Program-made: the position numbers and the translations under genes
Shown: one piece after another, positions 17,981 through 26,959 of the stretch
Position numbering within the stretch: position 1 is the first letter of the stretch
Layout of the letters: every line of letters starts with the position of its first letter
Source: JALOAD01 sp023228995 [NCBI: Candidatus Muiribacterium halophilum]
GTDB taxonomy: Bacteria > Muiribacteriota > Muiribacteriia > Muiribacteriales
Reading direction: 5' to 3'
Assembly: GCA_023228995.1 (NCBI GenBank)
Contig: JALOAD010000023.1
Span: 1-54,569, forward strand
Length of the DNA stretch: 54,569 nucleotides
Notes under the pieces: model-generated
Told to the model about the DNA's origin: nothing
The model's database searches: none
What the model saw: only the letters and a program-made list of their open reading frames with translations

Positions 17981-18604
17981 TTAAAAATATTTTACAAATT
18001 CTTCTTCAGGTTTTCTATATGCTCTTGGTAAAAGCTGTAAACCAGGTTTTGGATATCCAATTGCAATTATGAGCGGTATTTTTTTATGTTCATCTATTTT
18101 AAATTTAATTTTAATTTTTTCTTCATTAAATCCATCCATTGGATGGGTTTCAAGACCATAAACTCTTGCAGAAATCATCAAATTCATTGCAAAAAAAGAA
18201 GTGTTTTTAATTGCAAAAAACTTTCTTGTTTCCGAATACTTATCTTTATACAAACCAAAAGCATTTTTTCTATTATGTTCTGCTTGTTCAGATTTCATAT
18301 AACCAAGTTCTATATAACTTTCTATTGTTTTTTCAATATTATTTTCAAGACCTTCAGGATCTGCAACAACTATAAAAACAGCTGAAGCTTCTGTAACTTT
18401 TGGTTGTCCAAATGCATATTTTTTAAGTATTTCCTTATATTCCATACTTTCTACCACAATTAATTCCCATGGTTGCAAGTTCATAGAAGATGGAGCTGTA
18501 TTTGCCAATTTTATAACTTTGCTTAATAGTTCTTTATCTATTTTTTTGGTATTATCAAAAAAATTAATAGCTCTTCTCTCGTTAATAAGTTCAAATTCTC
18601 CCAT
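17981..18604 (-). CDS. Nitroreductase-family flavoprotein
   Basis: A 207-residue FMN-dependent oxidoreductase of the nitroreductase fold. The N-terminal signature RRAINFFDNTKKIDKELL and the APSSMNLQPWELIVVE stretch bind FMN; a mid-protein segment (FFAIKNTSFFAMNLMISARVYGLETHPMDGF) and a C-terminal IIAIGYPKPG complete the fold. The natural substrate (quinone, enone or nitro compound) cannot be inferred. The ATG at 18604 is chosen because GGAGG lies five bases upstream; an in-frame TTG at 18616 overlaps that site. It precedes the 5'-nucleotidase-like gene by about 60 bp on the same strand. Confidence 0.88.
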   Translation of the reverse strand: MGEFELINERRAINFFDNTKKIDKELLSKVIKLANTAPSSMNLQPWELIVVESMEYKEILKKYAFGQPKVTEASAVFIVVADPEGLENNIEKTIESYIELGYMKSEQAEHNRKNAFGLYKDKYSETRKFFAIKNTSFFAMNLMISARVYGLETHPMDGFNEEKIKIKFKIDEHKKIPLIIAIGYPKPGLQLLPRAYRKPEEEFVKYF

Positions 18605-18653
18605 ATTAACCTCCAATTTTTAAAAAAATATATTTTACTTAAATTAATAATTA

Positions 18654-18806
18654 GGTGCATAGCACCGTTAATCCCAAATTATCTATTTTTTACATACTCT
18701 ACCAACTCTATTAACACTTTAACCACTTAAAACCTGCGAGATTGCGAATTGGATTTAAAACTTTTCCCACTTCGCTATTTAACCGTTTCACCACTTCGCT
18801 ATTTAA
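18654..18806. repeat. Intergenic small hairpin and 17-bp direct repeat
   Basis: GGTGC-ATA-GCACC forms a small hairpin at 18654-18666. Nearer to pyrK, CCACTTCGCTATTTAAC occurs twice (18767-18783 and 18791-18807), the second copy running into the pyrK stop codon. On the minus strand this lies between the end of pyrK and the nitroreductase gene. No T run follows, so it is not a standard terminator. Confidence 0.6.
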
Positions 18807-19514
18807 CTAATACCTCACAACAGGTCCATCTTGACATATCTTTATAATATCATCTTTTACCTTTTTAGCACAAGACATACATAATCCAGTTCCACAAGCC
18901 ATTTTTTCTTCAAATGAAACTTGAAGAGGAATATTTTTTTCTTTACAAAATTTAATAAGATATTCAAGAAATTTTTCAGGACCGCATGCAATTATACCTT
19001 TATGTATTTTATTGTTATAGAATTTTTTAATAGCATCAATTGCATTTCCTTTTTCACCAGATGTTCCATCTAATGTCCAAACATTAAATTCTGAATCTGA
19101 AAAATTCATATAAGATACATGAGTATTTACAGCATATATTGTCTCAAGATTAAATATTGTAGATGTATAATTTATTGGAGCAATTCCCATTCCCGCTCCA
19201 ACAGCAAGATAATTCTCACAATTTTGAAACCCATTTCCAGATGGTCCTAAAAGAAATATTTCTTCATCTATTTTTAATTTTGACAATAATTCTGTACCTT
19301 TACCTTTTATCTTTATAAAAAACTGAATTATATTATCTTTATAATCAAAAACCGAAAAAGGACGATTTAGTACTGGAATATCTTCCCATGCTCTAATCAT
19401 AAAAAATTGTCCTGGTTTTATTTCTATATGTCTAAAAACATCCACTTTTAAAATAAAATGATCGATATCTAATCTTACATTTTCTTTTATTTTTCCAAAA
19501 ATCCGTTCTGCCAT
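18807..19514 (-). CDS. pyrK: Dihydroorotate dehydrogenase B, electron-transfer subunit PyrK
   Basis: A 235-residue FAD/[2Fe-2S] protein that passes electrons from PyrD to NAD+ in pyrimidine synthesis. The FAD-binding domain shows KPGQFFMIRAW and NRPFSVFDYKD. The NAD-binding part has LAVGAGMGIAPI and ACGPEKFLEYL. The cluster cysteines are C207, C212, C215 and C227, in MACGTGLCMSC and ICQDGPVV. Its start lies 28 bp inside pyrC, so translation is probably coupled. pyrD is not next to it in this window. Confidence 0.92.
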   Translation of the reverse strand: MAERIFGKIKENVRLDIDHFILKVDVFRHIEIKPGQFFMIRAWEDIPVLNRPFSVFDYKDNIIQFFIKIKGKGTELLSKLKIDEEIFLLGPSGNGFQNCENYLAVGAGMGIAPINYTSTIFNLETIYAVNTHVSYMNFSDSEFNVWTLDGTSGEKGNAIDAIKKFYNNKIHKGIIACGPEKFLEYLIKFCKEKNIPLQVSFEEKMACGTGLCMSCAKKVKDDIIKICQDGPVVRY

Positions 19515-20716
19515 TTTATATTTCCTCCGACAATAGTATATATAATATCTAAATTTGCTCTAAATCCATCAAAAGCAATGTTTTTACCTTTAGAAACAAG
19601 ATTTTTTGAAGAAATTATATTTTTTTTATTAAAATCCATTATTGTTATATCTGCATCAAAACCGCATTCAAGCTTTCCTTTATTTTTTAAATTAAGTATT
19701 TTAGCCGGACCTTTTGTGAATTTATCAGCAATTGTATTTATACATAATCCATATTCCATAAGCTTTGTAAAACATATTCTTGTCATTATTTCAATACCAC
19801 TCACTCCAAAAAGAGCTTCATTATAATTAAGTTTTTTTTCTTCTTGTGAATGAGGTGCATGATCACTTGCAATTGCATCAATCATACCTTTTTTTAAACC
19901 ATTTACCAACGCTATTCTATCGTTTTTATACCTTAATGGAGGGTTCATCTTAAATTCTCCATCTTTTGTTATATTTGTTTCATCAAGAAAAATATGATGG
20001 GGACAAACTTCGCAACTCACATTTATATTATTATTTTTTGCAAATTCTATTAATTTTAATGAAAATTCAGTTGATATATGTTGAATATGAACTTTTGCAG
20101 AGGTTAATTTTGAATAAATAACCTCTCTTGCAACCATAAGCTCTTCACTTTCATGTATATGAGTATTTAAAGTTTCATCCTGACAATGTGATAAATATGG
20201 AATATTTAAATTTAAACAGCTTTCTAGGACATTTTGCAGAGTTTTAGCATTTTGAATACCATTTCCATCATCACTAACAGCACAAATATATTTTAAGATT
20301 TCTTCATAATTATATATATCTTCACCATTTCTATCTTTTGTTGCACATGCACTTATAATTAAATTTGCTAAATTTAATTTCTTTGCTCTATTATATATAT
20401 CTTTTATTACTTTTAAATTAGAAATTGGCGGATTTGTATTAGGCATACAAAGAACAGTTGTAATACCACCTCTAAGTGCGGCTTTTAAGCCTGTTTTTAA
20501 ATTTTCTTTGTATAATTGACCCGGATCTCTAAAATGAGCATGCATATCAATAAAGCCTGGAAAAACATAAAGTTCTTTTGCATCAATAACTTTATCAGCT
20601 ACAATAATTTCACTTGTAAAACCTGAAATTTTATCATTATCTATTATTATGTTTTGTTTAAGTATTTCATTGTTTTTAGAAAATACTACATTTCCACCTT
20701 TTATTAATGTTTTCAT
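19487..20716 (-). CDS. pyrC: Dihydroorotase PyrC (class I)
   Basis: A 409-residue zinc amidohydrolase that interconverts carbamoyl-aspartate and dihydroorotate in pyrimidine synthesis. Metal ligands H59 and H61 lie in FIDMHAHFRDPG; further signatures are GGITTVLCMPNTNPP, the DDGNGI segment (bridging Asp in place of a carboxylated Lys, as in bacterial class I enzymes), CEVCPHH and ASDHAPH. It follows the TPR gene without a gap and overlaps pyrK by 28 bp. GGAG precedes the ATG. Confidence 0.94.
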   Translation of the reverse strand: MKTLIKGGNVVFSKNNEILKQNIIIDNDKISGFTSEIIVADKVIDAKELYVFPGFIDMHAHFRDPGQLYKENLKTGLKAALRGGITTVLCMPNTNPPISNLKVIKDIYNRAKKLNLANLIISACATKDRNGEDIYNYEEILKYICAVSDDGNGIQNAKTLQNVLESCLNLNIPYLSHCQDETLNTHIHESEELMVAREVIYSKLTSAKVHIQHISTEFSLKLIEFAKNNNINVSCEVCPHHIFLDETNITKDGEFKMNPPLRYKNDRIALVNGLKKGMIDAIASDHAPHSQEEKKLNYNEALFGVSGIEIMTRICFTKLMEYGLCINTIADKFTKGPAKILNLKNKGKLECGFDADITIMDFNKKNIISSKNLVSKGKNIAFDGFRANLDIIYTIVGGNIKWQNGFLEK

Positions 20717-22426
20717 CTACTCCAACTGACTTAAATAATGTTTTATAAATTCTTTTTCCTCATCAGAGGTAAAAGGTATTTCAAGTGCATCTTCTAAAAC
20801 ATTTTTTGCACCTTTGATTTCACCTTTATCAACCATGAGATTAGCCATATCAATATATGGTATATAATATTCAGGATAATTTTTAATTAATTTACCATAA
20901 ACTTTAACAGCTTCATCAATCTTTTCATTTCTGTTTAGTATTCTTGCTTTTAAAAGCATATATTCTTGAGTTTTATCAAGTTTTTTATTATCATTCAATA
21001 TTTTTTGGGAATTATCCAAATCATTTAAATTAAAATAACATTCTGCAAGCTTTATTATTATAAATTCATCACCATCTATTTTATAAAGTTTTTTATATTT
21101 ATCTTTAGCTGATTCAAAATCACCTTCATCAAAATAAAAATCTCCAAGCATTTCATTATAAATATCAATAAATTCTTGATTTTTTGTTTTTTTAATCCTT
21201 TCATGAATTATATCAAGACCTTTTGTAATATTATCCATGTCATTAAGCAAAGTAACAAGTTCAATAAAATATTCTTCTCTATCATCAAGTTTAATTGTAT
21301 CTTTAAGCTTTTTGAGTGCATTTTCAAAATCTTCTTTATCTCTTAAAATAACATATTGAAAATAATAAAGCATAGATTTATCTATAATAGACTTGTCTAC
21401 TTTAGATGAATCTGCAATTTTCATAAGTTTTAGAGTAATTTGATAAGCAATATCATTTAATCCAGCCTGAAGAATATACTGTACAACTCCTGAAATAGAA
21501 TTATTAACATTTGATGTATTTTTTATAAAATCATTTTTATCTAGCATTATATCACTTGCAAGTTCAATTAATTCAAGTCTTAGATTGTATTCTTCTTCAA
21601 ATTTACCTTTATATTTATAGGCTAAAACACTGATTTTTTCAAATTCTTCATATTTAAATAATGTAAACATTGCATTTTCAAGTGCAATATATAAATCATT
21701 ATATTCTTCAAGTTCAGTATATAATGAAGCCATTGTATCAATAAATTTCTCTTCATTATCATTCATAATATAAATATATGCTTTTAAAACAGAAAAATAT
21801 TCAAAATTTATACAATTGTCAACATTTTCTACAACTTTTATAGCTTTTTTGTATTTTTTTAAAGCAATATATATTTTCATAAGAGTAATATAATCTACAG
21901 TTATATTATCCTTTGCTTTTATAACTTCATCATAAATCTCTTCAGCTTTTTCAAATTTTTCAGTAGAATAAAGCAATCTTGCTAATCCTTGAAGATATTT
22001 AACATTATTATCTGAATATTCCATCGCTTTTCTTATACTCTCTTCAGATTTCTTATAATCTTTTTTTATAAAATAAAGCTGTGATATTTCAGACATAAGA
22101 AGAGCAAATTCTTCACTGCTTTCAACTATATGTTCTAGTTTTATAAAAGATTCTAATGCTTCATCAAATTTTTTTTGATTTATAAGAGAAAGACCATATC
22201 TATAACCTGATTGAAAATTATCTTTGTTTTTTTCCCAAGCTTTTTTAAAAAGTTCTTCAGCACAATCTTTCATGCCTTTTTCAAAATAACAATCCCCCAT
22301 AATAGTATAAGCTTCATGGTCTTCAGGGTTTTCTTCAATTATATTCAAGCAAACATCTATAGCTTTTTCAAATTCTTTTTCTTGAAAAAATGCTTTTGCA
22401 ACTGTCTTTAATTCATTATTTTTCAT
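20717..22426 (-). CDS. Tetratricopeptide-repeat protein
   Basis: A 569-residue, all-helical protein made of about a dozen TPR-like repeats (for example AYTIMGDCYFEKGMKDCAEE and YDEVIKAKDNITVDYITLMK). It has neither signal peptide nor TM segment, so it should be cytosolic and act as a scaffold or protein-binding module. No enzymatic motif is visible. GAGGTG precedes the ATG. It sits between the 127-residue membrane protein and pyrC in the prmA-pyrK run; the context gives no specific partner. Confidence 0.85.
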   Translation of the reverse strand: MKNNELKTVAKAFFQEKEFEKAIDVCLNIIEENPEDHEAYTIMGDCYFEKGMKDCAEELFKKAWEKNKDNFQSGYRYGLSLINQKKFDEALESFIKLEHIVESSEEFALLMSEISQLYFIKKDYKKSEESIRKAMEYSDNNVKYLQGLARLLYSTEKFEKAEEIYDEVIKAKDNITVDYITLMKIYIALKKYKKAIKVVENVDNCINFEYFSVLKAYIYIMNDNEEKFIDTMASLYTELEEYNDLYIALENAMFTLFKYEEFEKISVLAYKYKGKFEEEYNLRLELIELASDIMLDKNDFIKNTSNVNNSISGVVQYILQAGLNDIAYQITLKLMKIADSSKVDKSIIDKSMLYYFQYVILRDKEDFENALKKLKDTIKLDDREEYFIELVTLLNDMDNITKGLDIIHERIKKTKNQEFIDIYNEMLGDFYFDEGDFESAKDKYKKLYKIDGDEFIIIKLAECYFNLNDLDNSQKILNDNKKLDKTQEYMLLKARILNRNEKIDEAVKVYGKLIKNYPEYYIPYIDMANLMVDKGEIKGAKNVLEDALEIPFTSDEEKEFIKHYLSQLE

Positions 22427-22434
22427 ATTTCACC

Positions 22435-22818
22435 TCAAATATCAGCTTGTGATTTTAAAATTTCAGTGTTAATTCCTTTATATACAATAACAATCCTTTT
22501 AAGATTAATTTTTTCATCTTTTATAGCAATAAAAATCTCATCTTTTTCTCTAATATCAAATTTAGGCAATACTTGAGAAATAGTCTTTTCACCTTCAAAA
22601 GAAATTAAAGTATCAAAATCAACAGAGTAAATATATTCGCAAACATTTAATATTGTATTTTTAACATTAAATTCATCAGCATTGTAAACAACAAAATTGT
22701 TATTTACTATAAAATAATTAAAAAAATAAAAGCATATAGCAGTAAATATAGCTATTGTTGAAATTATCTGTGTGAAAGTGTATTCAGTTTTTCCTGTAAA
22801 GAAATGTTTTCCAGCCAT
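22435..22818 (-). CDS. Small single-pass membrane protein, unknown
   Basis: A 127-residue protein with one N-terminal hydrophobic helix (about 17-36, IISTIAIFTAICFYFFNYF) and a soluble C-terminal part facing the periplasm or cytosol (SFEGEKTISQVLPKFDIREK...). The arrangement resembles the anchor of small pilin-like or competence proteins, but there is no prepilin peptidase site, and I do not assign a function. The ATG lies 35 bp inside prmA with no ribosome site, so expression probably depends on coupling. It ends eight bases before the TPR gene. Confidence 0.6.
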   Translation of the reverse strand: MAGKHFFTGKTEYTFTQIISTIAIFTAICFYFFNYFIVNNNFVVYNADEFNVKNTILNVCEYIYSVDFDTLISFEGEKTISQVLPKFDIREKDEIFIAIKDEKINLKRIVIVYKGINTEILKSQADI

Positions 22819-23602
22819 TATATTCTACCGTCTTTAAAAGATTTAAAAAAGCAAATTCCTTTTCTATTTCATCACCTTGATTTATTTCAATTCCACTAAG
22901 AATAACAAACCCACCATCTTCTATATAATCATTAATAATATTTTTGTTATTAATAAGTACATGAGCAAATATATTTGCACAGACTAGCTGATATTTATTT
23001 TTCATTGGAGTAAGTCCACTACATATAATATTATAATCAGCATTGTTAAGAATTTGATTTTCTTTTGCATTTATCATTGATGTATAATCATAATCAAAAG
23101 CCAATATATCTTTAATACTAAGCTTATAAGCAAGCAATGATAATATTGATGTACCGCAACCTGGTTCAAGAAAACTTTTAATATTTTCATTTTTTACTAT
23201 ATTTTGAATTAATTCAAGACATTGTTTTGTAGTAGCATGCTGACCTGAACCAAATGCTTGAGCAGGATTAATTATTATTTGTTTAAGATTTCCTTTGTAT
23301 TCATCAATATAATCCTTTGACAATACAACATATTCACCAGCTTCAACTGCTTTAAAATCACCATGAAGCTTTTTTTCCCAAGAATTATCTATATCACTAA
23401 CAATTATTTCTTGTTCATTGTTAATACTTTTTAAAAAGTCTCCAATTTTATTTAATATACTGATGTCTCTTGAGTAAAAAGTTATGGTAAAGTCATCATA
23501 TATTATTGTTTCAATGCAAAAATCATTTAATTTTGAACATATAAGTTCAAATTCATCATTACTGTTATATTTAATTTTATATTGTTTCCATTCTAAATTC
23601 AT
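22784..23602 (-). CDS. prmA: Ribosomal protein L11 methyltransferase PrmA
   Basis: A 272-residue SAM-dependent methyltransferase expected to trimethylate ribosomal protein L11. It has an N-terminal substrate-recognition domain (NLEWKQYKIKYNSNDEFELI) and a PrmA-type catalytic domain with INPAQAFGSGQHATTKQCLE, the SAM motif FLEPGCGTSILSL and the later CANIFAHVLI stretch (PrmA usually has ANI/LA). I choose the ATG at 23602: a promoter (TTGCAA, 17 bp, TATTAT) ends six bases before it, giving a leaderless mRNA and an N-terminus like other PrmA proteins. An ATG at 23617 is in frame but would lie within that promoter. It heads the run prmA, membrane protein, TPR, pyrC, pyrK. Confidence 0.87.
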   Translation of the reverse strand: MNLEWKQYKIKYNSNDEFELICSKLNDFCIETIIYDDFTITFYSRDISILNKIGDFLKSINNEQEIIVSDIDNSWEKKLHGDFKAVEAGEYVVLSKDYIDEYKGNLKQIIINPAQAFGSGQHATTKQCLELIQNIVKNENIKSFLEPGCGTSILSLLAYKLSIKDILAFDYDYTSMINAKENQILNNADYNIICSGLTPMKNKYQLVCANIFAHVLINNKNIINDYIEDGGFVILSGIEINQGDEIEKEFAFLNLLKTVEYNGWKTFLYRKN

Positions 23603-23608
23603 ACAGTT

Positions 23609-23637
23609 ATAATACATGGTATATTTGTTTTTTGCAA
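23609..23637 (-). promoter_or_regulatory. Promoter for leaderless prmA
   Basis: On the minus strand, TTGCAA (23632-23637), 17-bp spacer, TATTAT (23609-23614), then six bases to the ATG at 23602. It directly follows the T run of the rny terminator, so the prmA run would be transcribed separately from rny. The -35 box matches consensus at four of six positions. Confidence 0.5.
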
Positions 23638-23668
23638 AAAAAAAAGCTGCCCGAAAGCAGCTTTTTAT
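23636..23668 (-). terminator. Rho-independent terminator of rny
   Basis: On the minus strand AAGCTGC (657-663 of the 23 kb block), six-base loop, GCAGCTT, then ten T. It starts six bases after the rny stop codon. The opposite strand also has five T after the stem, but no plus-strand gene ends here. Confidence 0.88.
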
Positions 23669-23673
23669 ATTTT

Positions 23674-25221
23674 TTATCTGGCATAATCTATAGCTTTAGT
23701 TTCTCTAAGGATTACAACTTTAATTTCACCAGGATAATCCATTTCATTCTCTATTTTTTTAGCGATATCTCTCGAGAATTTAGGTAATTCATCATCAGAA
23801 ATTTTTCCAGGTTCTACAATAACCCTGATTTCTCTACCAGCTTGAAGTGCATAGGTCTTTTCAACGCCTTCAAACGATAATGAAATTTCTTCCAACTTTT
23901 CAATTCTCTTAATATATGCCTCTATATTTTCATATCTTGCACCAGGTCTTGATGCTGAAACAGCATCTGCTGTCTGTACAAGAACAGATTCTACAGAGTT
24001 AAAAGGAACATCACCGTGATGTGCTTCAACACAATTTATAACTTCAGGTCTTTCTCCTAGTTTTTTAAGAAGATCGACACCAATCTGCACATGAGTTCCT
24101 TCAGTTTCCTGATCGATAGATTTTCCTATATCATGCAGCAGTCCACCTCTTTTTGCAAGTTTTACATCCGCACCAATTTCTGCTGCCATTCCAGCTGCTA
24201 TTTTAGCAACTTCCAATGAATGTTCAAGAATGTTCTGACCGTAACTTGTTCTAAATTTCAATCTACCAATATAAGGGTAAATCTTTTTATTTAAACCGAT
24301 CAGTCCTAATTCCACAGCAGCATCTTCACCAAGTCGGCGAAGTTCTTCTTCCATTTCTTCTGAAACTTTTTTAAATGTTTCTTCAATTCTTGCAGGGTGA
24401 ATCCTACCGTCTGAAACAAGTCTTTCAAGAGTTTGTCTTGCGATTTCTCTTTTGAAAGAATTAAAAGATGATAATACTACAGCTTCTGGAGTATCATCAA
24501 TAATAATATTGACACCTGTCAAACTTTCAAGTGCTCTTATGTTTCTTCCTTCTCTTCCGATTATCCTACCTTTCATTTCATCACTTGGTAGGGATACAAC
24601 AGTTACTGTTGATTCATTTACACAGTCAACAGCTATTTTTTGCATAGCATAGGACAGAATTTCTCTGGACTTTCTATGACTTTCATCTCTCATTTTTTCT
24701 TCAAAATCTTTAATCTTAACACTAATTTCATAAGTTAAATCTTTTTCAACATTGGATAGTAAAACATCTTTTGCTTCATCCTGTGTCATCTTTGAAATAT
24801 TTTCAAGTTCAACAAGTATTTTTTTATGCTTTTCTTCAAGATCTATTTTTAAATCTTCAAGATCAGTAGTTTTAGTTTCTAAAGCCAACTCTTTATTTTC
24901 GAGCTTGGACAATAGGTCATCGACTTTCTTTTCTCTTTGAACAACTCTTTTTTCAAGTTTGCCGATTTCAACTCTTTTTTCTCTTGTTTCTCTTGAAAAC
25001 TCTCTTTCAAGATCTCTTTTCATATTGATTTCACGATTTTTAAGTTCAAGTTCTGCTTCTTTTTGTATTGATTCAGCAGTTCTCGTAGCAATATCTACTA
25101 TCCTTTCCGCTTCTGCATTAGCAGTTTCAATAGCTTTTTTACCAATTATTTTAAAAGCAAAAAAACCTATTATTATACCCGCTATAGCAGAAATAATGGA
25201 AAATATCATAACTTGAGCCAC
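23674..25221 (-). CDS. rny: Ribonuclease Y
   Basis: A 515-residue membrane-anchored endoribonuclease that starts mRNA decay. It has an N-terminal TM helix (about 4-26), a long Glu/Lys coiled coil (about 30-200), a KH domain with GRIIGREGRNIRALESLTG (about 216-234), and an HD domain with HSLEVAKIAAGMAAEIG and LLHDIGKSID. It ends in the usual YPGEIKVVILRE. Length and order match the family exactly. The start is GTG at 25221 with GGAGGTGA just upstream. The gene has its own promoter and terminator, so it is a single-gene unit. Confidence 0.96.
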   Translation of the reverse strand: MAQVMIFSIISAIAGIIIGFFAFKIIGKKAIETANAEAERIVDIATRTAESIQKEAELELKNREINMKRDLEREFSRETREKRVEIGKLEKRVVQREKKVDDLLSKLENKELALETKTTDLEDLKIDLEEKHKKILVELENISKMTQDEAKDVLLSNVEKDLTYEISVKIKDFEEKMRDESHRKSREILSYAMQKIAVDCVNESTVTVVSLPSDEMKGRIIGREGRNIRALESLTGVNIIIDDTPEAVVLSSFNSFKREIARQTLERLVSDGRIHPARIEETFKKVSEEMEEELRRLGEDAAVELGLIGLNKKIYPYIGRLKFRTSYGQNILEHSLEVAKIAAGMAAEIGADVKLAKRGGLLHDIGKSIDQETEGTHVQIGVDLLKKLGERPEVINCVEAHHGDVPFNSVESVLVQTADAVSASRPGARYENIEAYIKRIEKLEEISLSFEGVEKTYALQAGREIRVIVEPGKISDDELPKFSRDIAKKIENEMDYPGEIKVVILRETKAIDYAR

Positions 25222-25267
25222 AACTCACCTCCACCTATATATTAAATTTTCAAAGACCATTTTTTGA

Positions 25268-25296
25268 AATATAACAGAATAAAACAAGTCAGTCAA
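25268..25296 (-). promoter_or_regulatory. Promoter of rny
   Basis: On the minus strand TTGACT (25291-25296), 17-bp spacer, TATATT (25268-25273). The predicted start near 25261 gives a 40-nt leader containing a strong Shine-Dalgarno, in contrast to the leaderless promoters found elsewhere in the window. Confidence 0.65.
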
Positions 25297-25340
25297 AAAA
25301 AACAAAAATCAATTGAACCTGTAGCCATAAAAAAAATATG

Positions 25341-26810
25341 TTAAATTTTTTCCAAAACTCCAGTATCTTTATTAAATTTTTCTATTAATTCATCAACTTT
25401 GTCAGTCATATTGTGAATATTATCCCAATAATCTTCCTTATACCATTGCTCATTAATTTCTTTATAAGTTTTTCCTTGTTGCTCAACCCAAGTATAATAT
25501 TTCAGATTATGAATTCTTTTTTTGTCATAATAATTACATTCGAGCATATTATCAGTAGTAATTCCCATTATATGTCTATGAAAATCTCTTGAAGCCTGTT
25601 CAACTCCGTAATTAGGTTCTCTTTGAACAAGCTCATTAAATCTAGATTTATACATTTCCATAGAATCAGTAGCAAGAGTTAAAACCACATCATCACTTGT
25701 CAATTCATAATATTTAGCAAATTTAATGCAGGTAAGCATATTTGCAATTCCAGAAATTCCCAAAAAATCCAAGCTTTCAATAAGTTCTTTTGATATCCCC
25801 TGTTTTTCAAGATATTTTTTACCTTGCTCATCATTAAAAAGTCTTACAATATTCATACAATCATTATCATCTATAGCAACAACCATATCTGTATTTTTCA
25901 CATTATGAATCCATGGTATATGTTTATCACCAATACCTTCAATCTTATGTCCACCAAATCCATTGTTTAATAAAGTAGGACATTGCAAAGCTTCAGAAAC
26001 GCAAACTTTGGCATCTTTATAAGTTTCTTTAATAAAATCAGCACTACCAACACAACCAGCTGAACCGGAAGTAACACAAACACCAGCAACTCTAGTTTTA
26101 TCGGTTTTTATATTTTCAATTATATCTTTCATAGCATTTCCAGTTACCTCATAATGCCATAAATGATTTCCAAATTCTGCAAACTGATTAAATATAGTTA
26201 TATTAGTTCTTGTAGCATTTAACTCATGACATTTATCATAAATTTCCTTAACATTGCTCTCACAACCTGGAGTTGCAATTATCTCACCTGCAACAGTTTT
26301 AAGCCACTCGAATCTTTCTGCACTCATTTCTTCAGGAAGTATTGCTATTGAATCACAGCCAAGAAGTTGAGAATTATAAGCTCCACCTCTGCAATAATTA
26401 CCAGTTGAAGGCCATACAGCTTTTTCATTAATAGGGTCAAAATTACCACTTGTAAGTGCAGGAGCAAGACAACCATAAGTTGCTCCAACTTTATGAGCAC
26501 CAGTTGGAAACCATTTGCCGACAAGAACAATTATTCTTGCATCAACTCCGGTCAATTCTTTAGGAAGTTCAATGTAATTAGTATTTCCATATAAACCACC
26601 ATTCATAGTAGGTTCATTTTTCCATGTAATTCTAAATAAATTTAAAGGATTTACATCCCATAATCCAACATTTTTAAGTTTATCTTTTATTTTTCGAGGT
26701 ATAAGTTCTGGATTTTTCATTTGTTTAAATGTAGGCATAACGAATTTTTTTTCTTTAGCTCTTTTAACAGCATTTAGATATTTTTCTTTTTTTCCTGTAA
26801 GTTTTATCAT
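25341..26810 (-). CDS. Fold-type-II PLP-dependent enzyme (threonine synthase/cysteine synthase superfamily), substrate unknown
   Basis: A 489-residue enzyme. The Schiff-base lysine is probably K107 in FPTGAHKVGATYG, and a phosphate-binding glycine/serine loop is visible at VTSGSAGCVGSADF. The general layout is that of the tryptophan-synthase-beta/threonine-synthase superfamily, but the N- and C-terminal parts (for example KYYTWVEQQGKTYKEINEQW near the end) differ from the well-known members. It may act on an amino acid by beta-elimination or replacement, which is inference only. GGAGG precedes the ATG. A promoter with an overlapping 7-bp-arm inverted repeat stands upstream, suggesting repressor control. 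Confidence 0.8.
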   Translation of the reverse strand: MIKLTGKKEKYLNAVKRAKEKKFVMPTFKQMKNPELIPRKIKDKLKNVGLWDVNPLNLFRITWKNEPTMNGGLYGNTNYIELPKELTGVDARIIVLVGKWFPTGAHKVGATYGCLAPALTSGNFDPINEKAVWPSTGNYCRGGAYNSQLLGCDSIAILPEEMSAERFEWLKTVAGEIIATPGCESNVKEIYDKCHELNATRTNITIFNQFAEFGNHLWHYEVTGNAMKDIIENIKTDKTRVAGVCVTSGSAGCVGSADFIKETYKDAKVCVSEALQCPTLLNNGFGGHKIEGIGDKHIPWIHNVKNTDMVVAIDDNDCMNIVRLFNDEQGKKYLEKQGISKELIESLDFLGISGIANMLTCIKFAKYYELTSDDVVLTLATDSMEMYKSRFNELVQREPNYGVEQASRDFHRHIMGITTDNMLECNYYDKKRIHNLKYYTWVEQQGKTYKEINEQWYKEDYWDNIHNMTDKVDELIEKFNKDTGVLEKI

Positions 26811-26841
26811 AATCCTCCGAATTTCATTTAATTAAATTAAC

Positions 26842-26882
26842 CTAGTGTTGATAAATATACACTAGCTGATTTCATTTTTCAA
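26842..26882 (-). promoter_or_regulatory. Promoter of the PLP enzyme with overlapping operator-like dyad
   Basis: On the minus strand TTGAAA (26877-26882), 17-bp spacer, TATATT (26854-26859). A perfect inverted repeat, CTAGTGT (26842-26848) and ACACTAG (26859-26865) with a 10-base spacer, covers the -10 box and the predicted start, the classical place for a repressor site. Confidence 0.55.
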
Positions 26883-26959
26883 GAACCGATACCCTATATA
26901 CTGCTATTTACTATTTAATTTAATTTATGATATAATAATAAAAATTTTTGGAGGATTCT

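Noticed and set aside
22435-22818. Type IV pilin-like protein
   Set aside because: A single N-terminal helix is present, but there is no Gly-Phe/Glu prepilin cleavage site and no pilus gene nearby.
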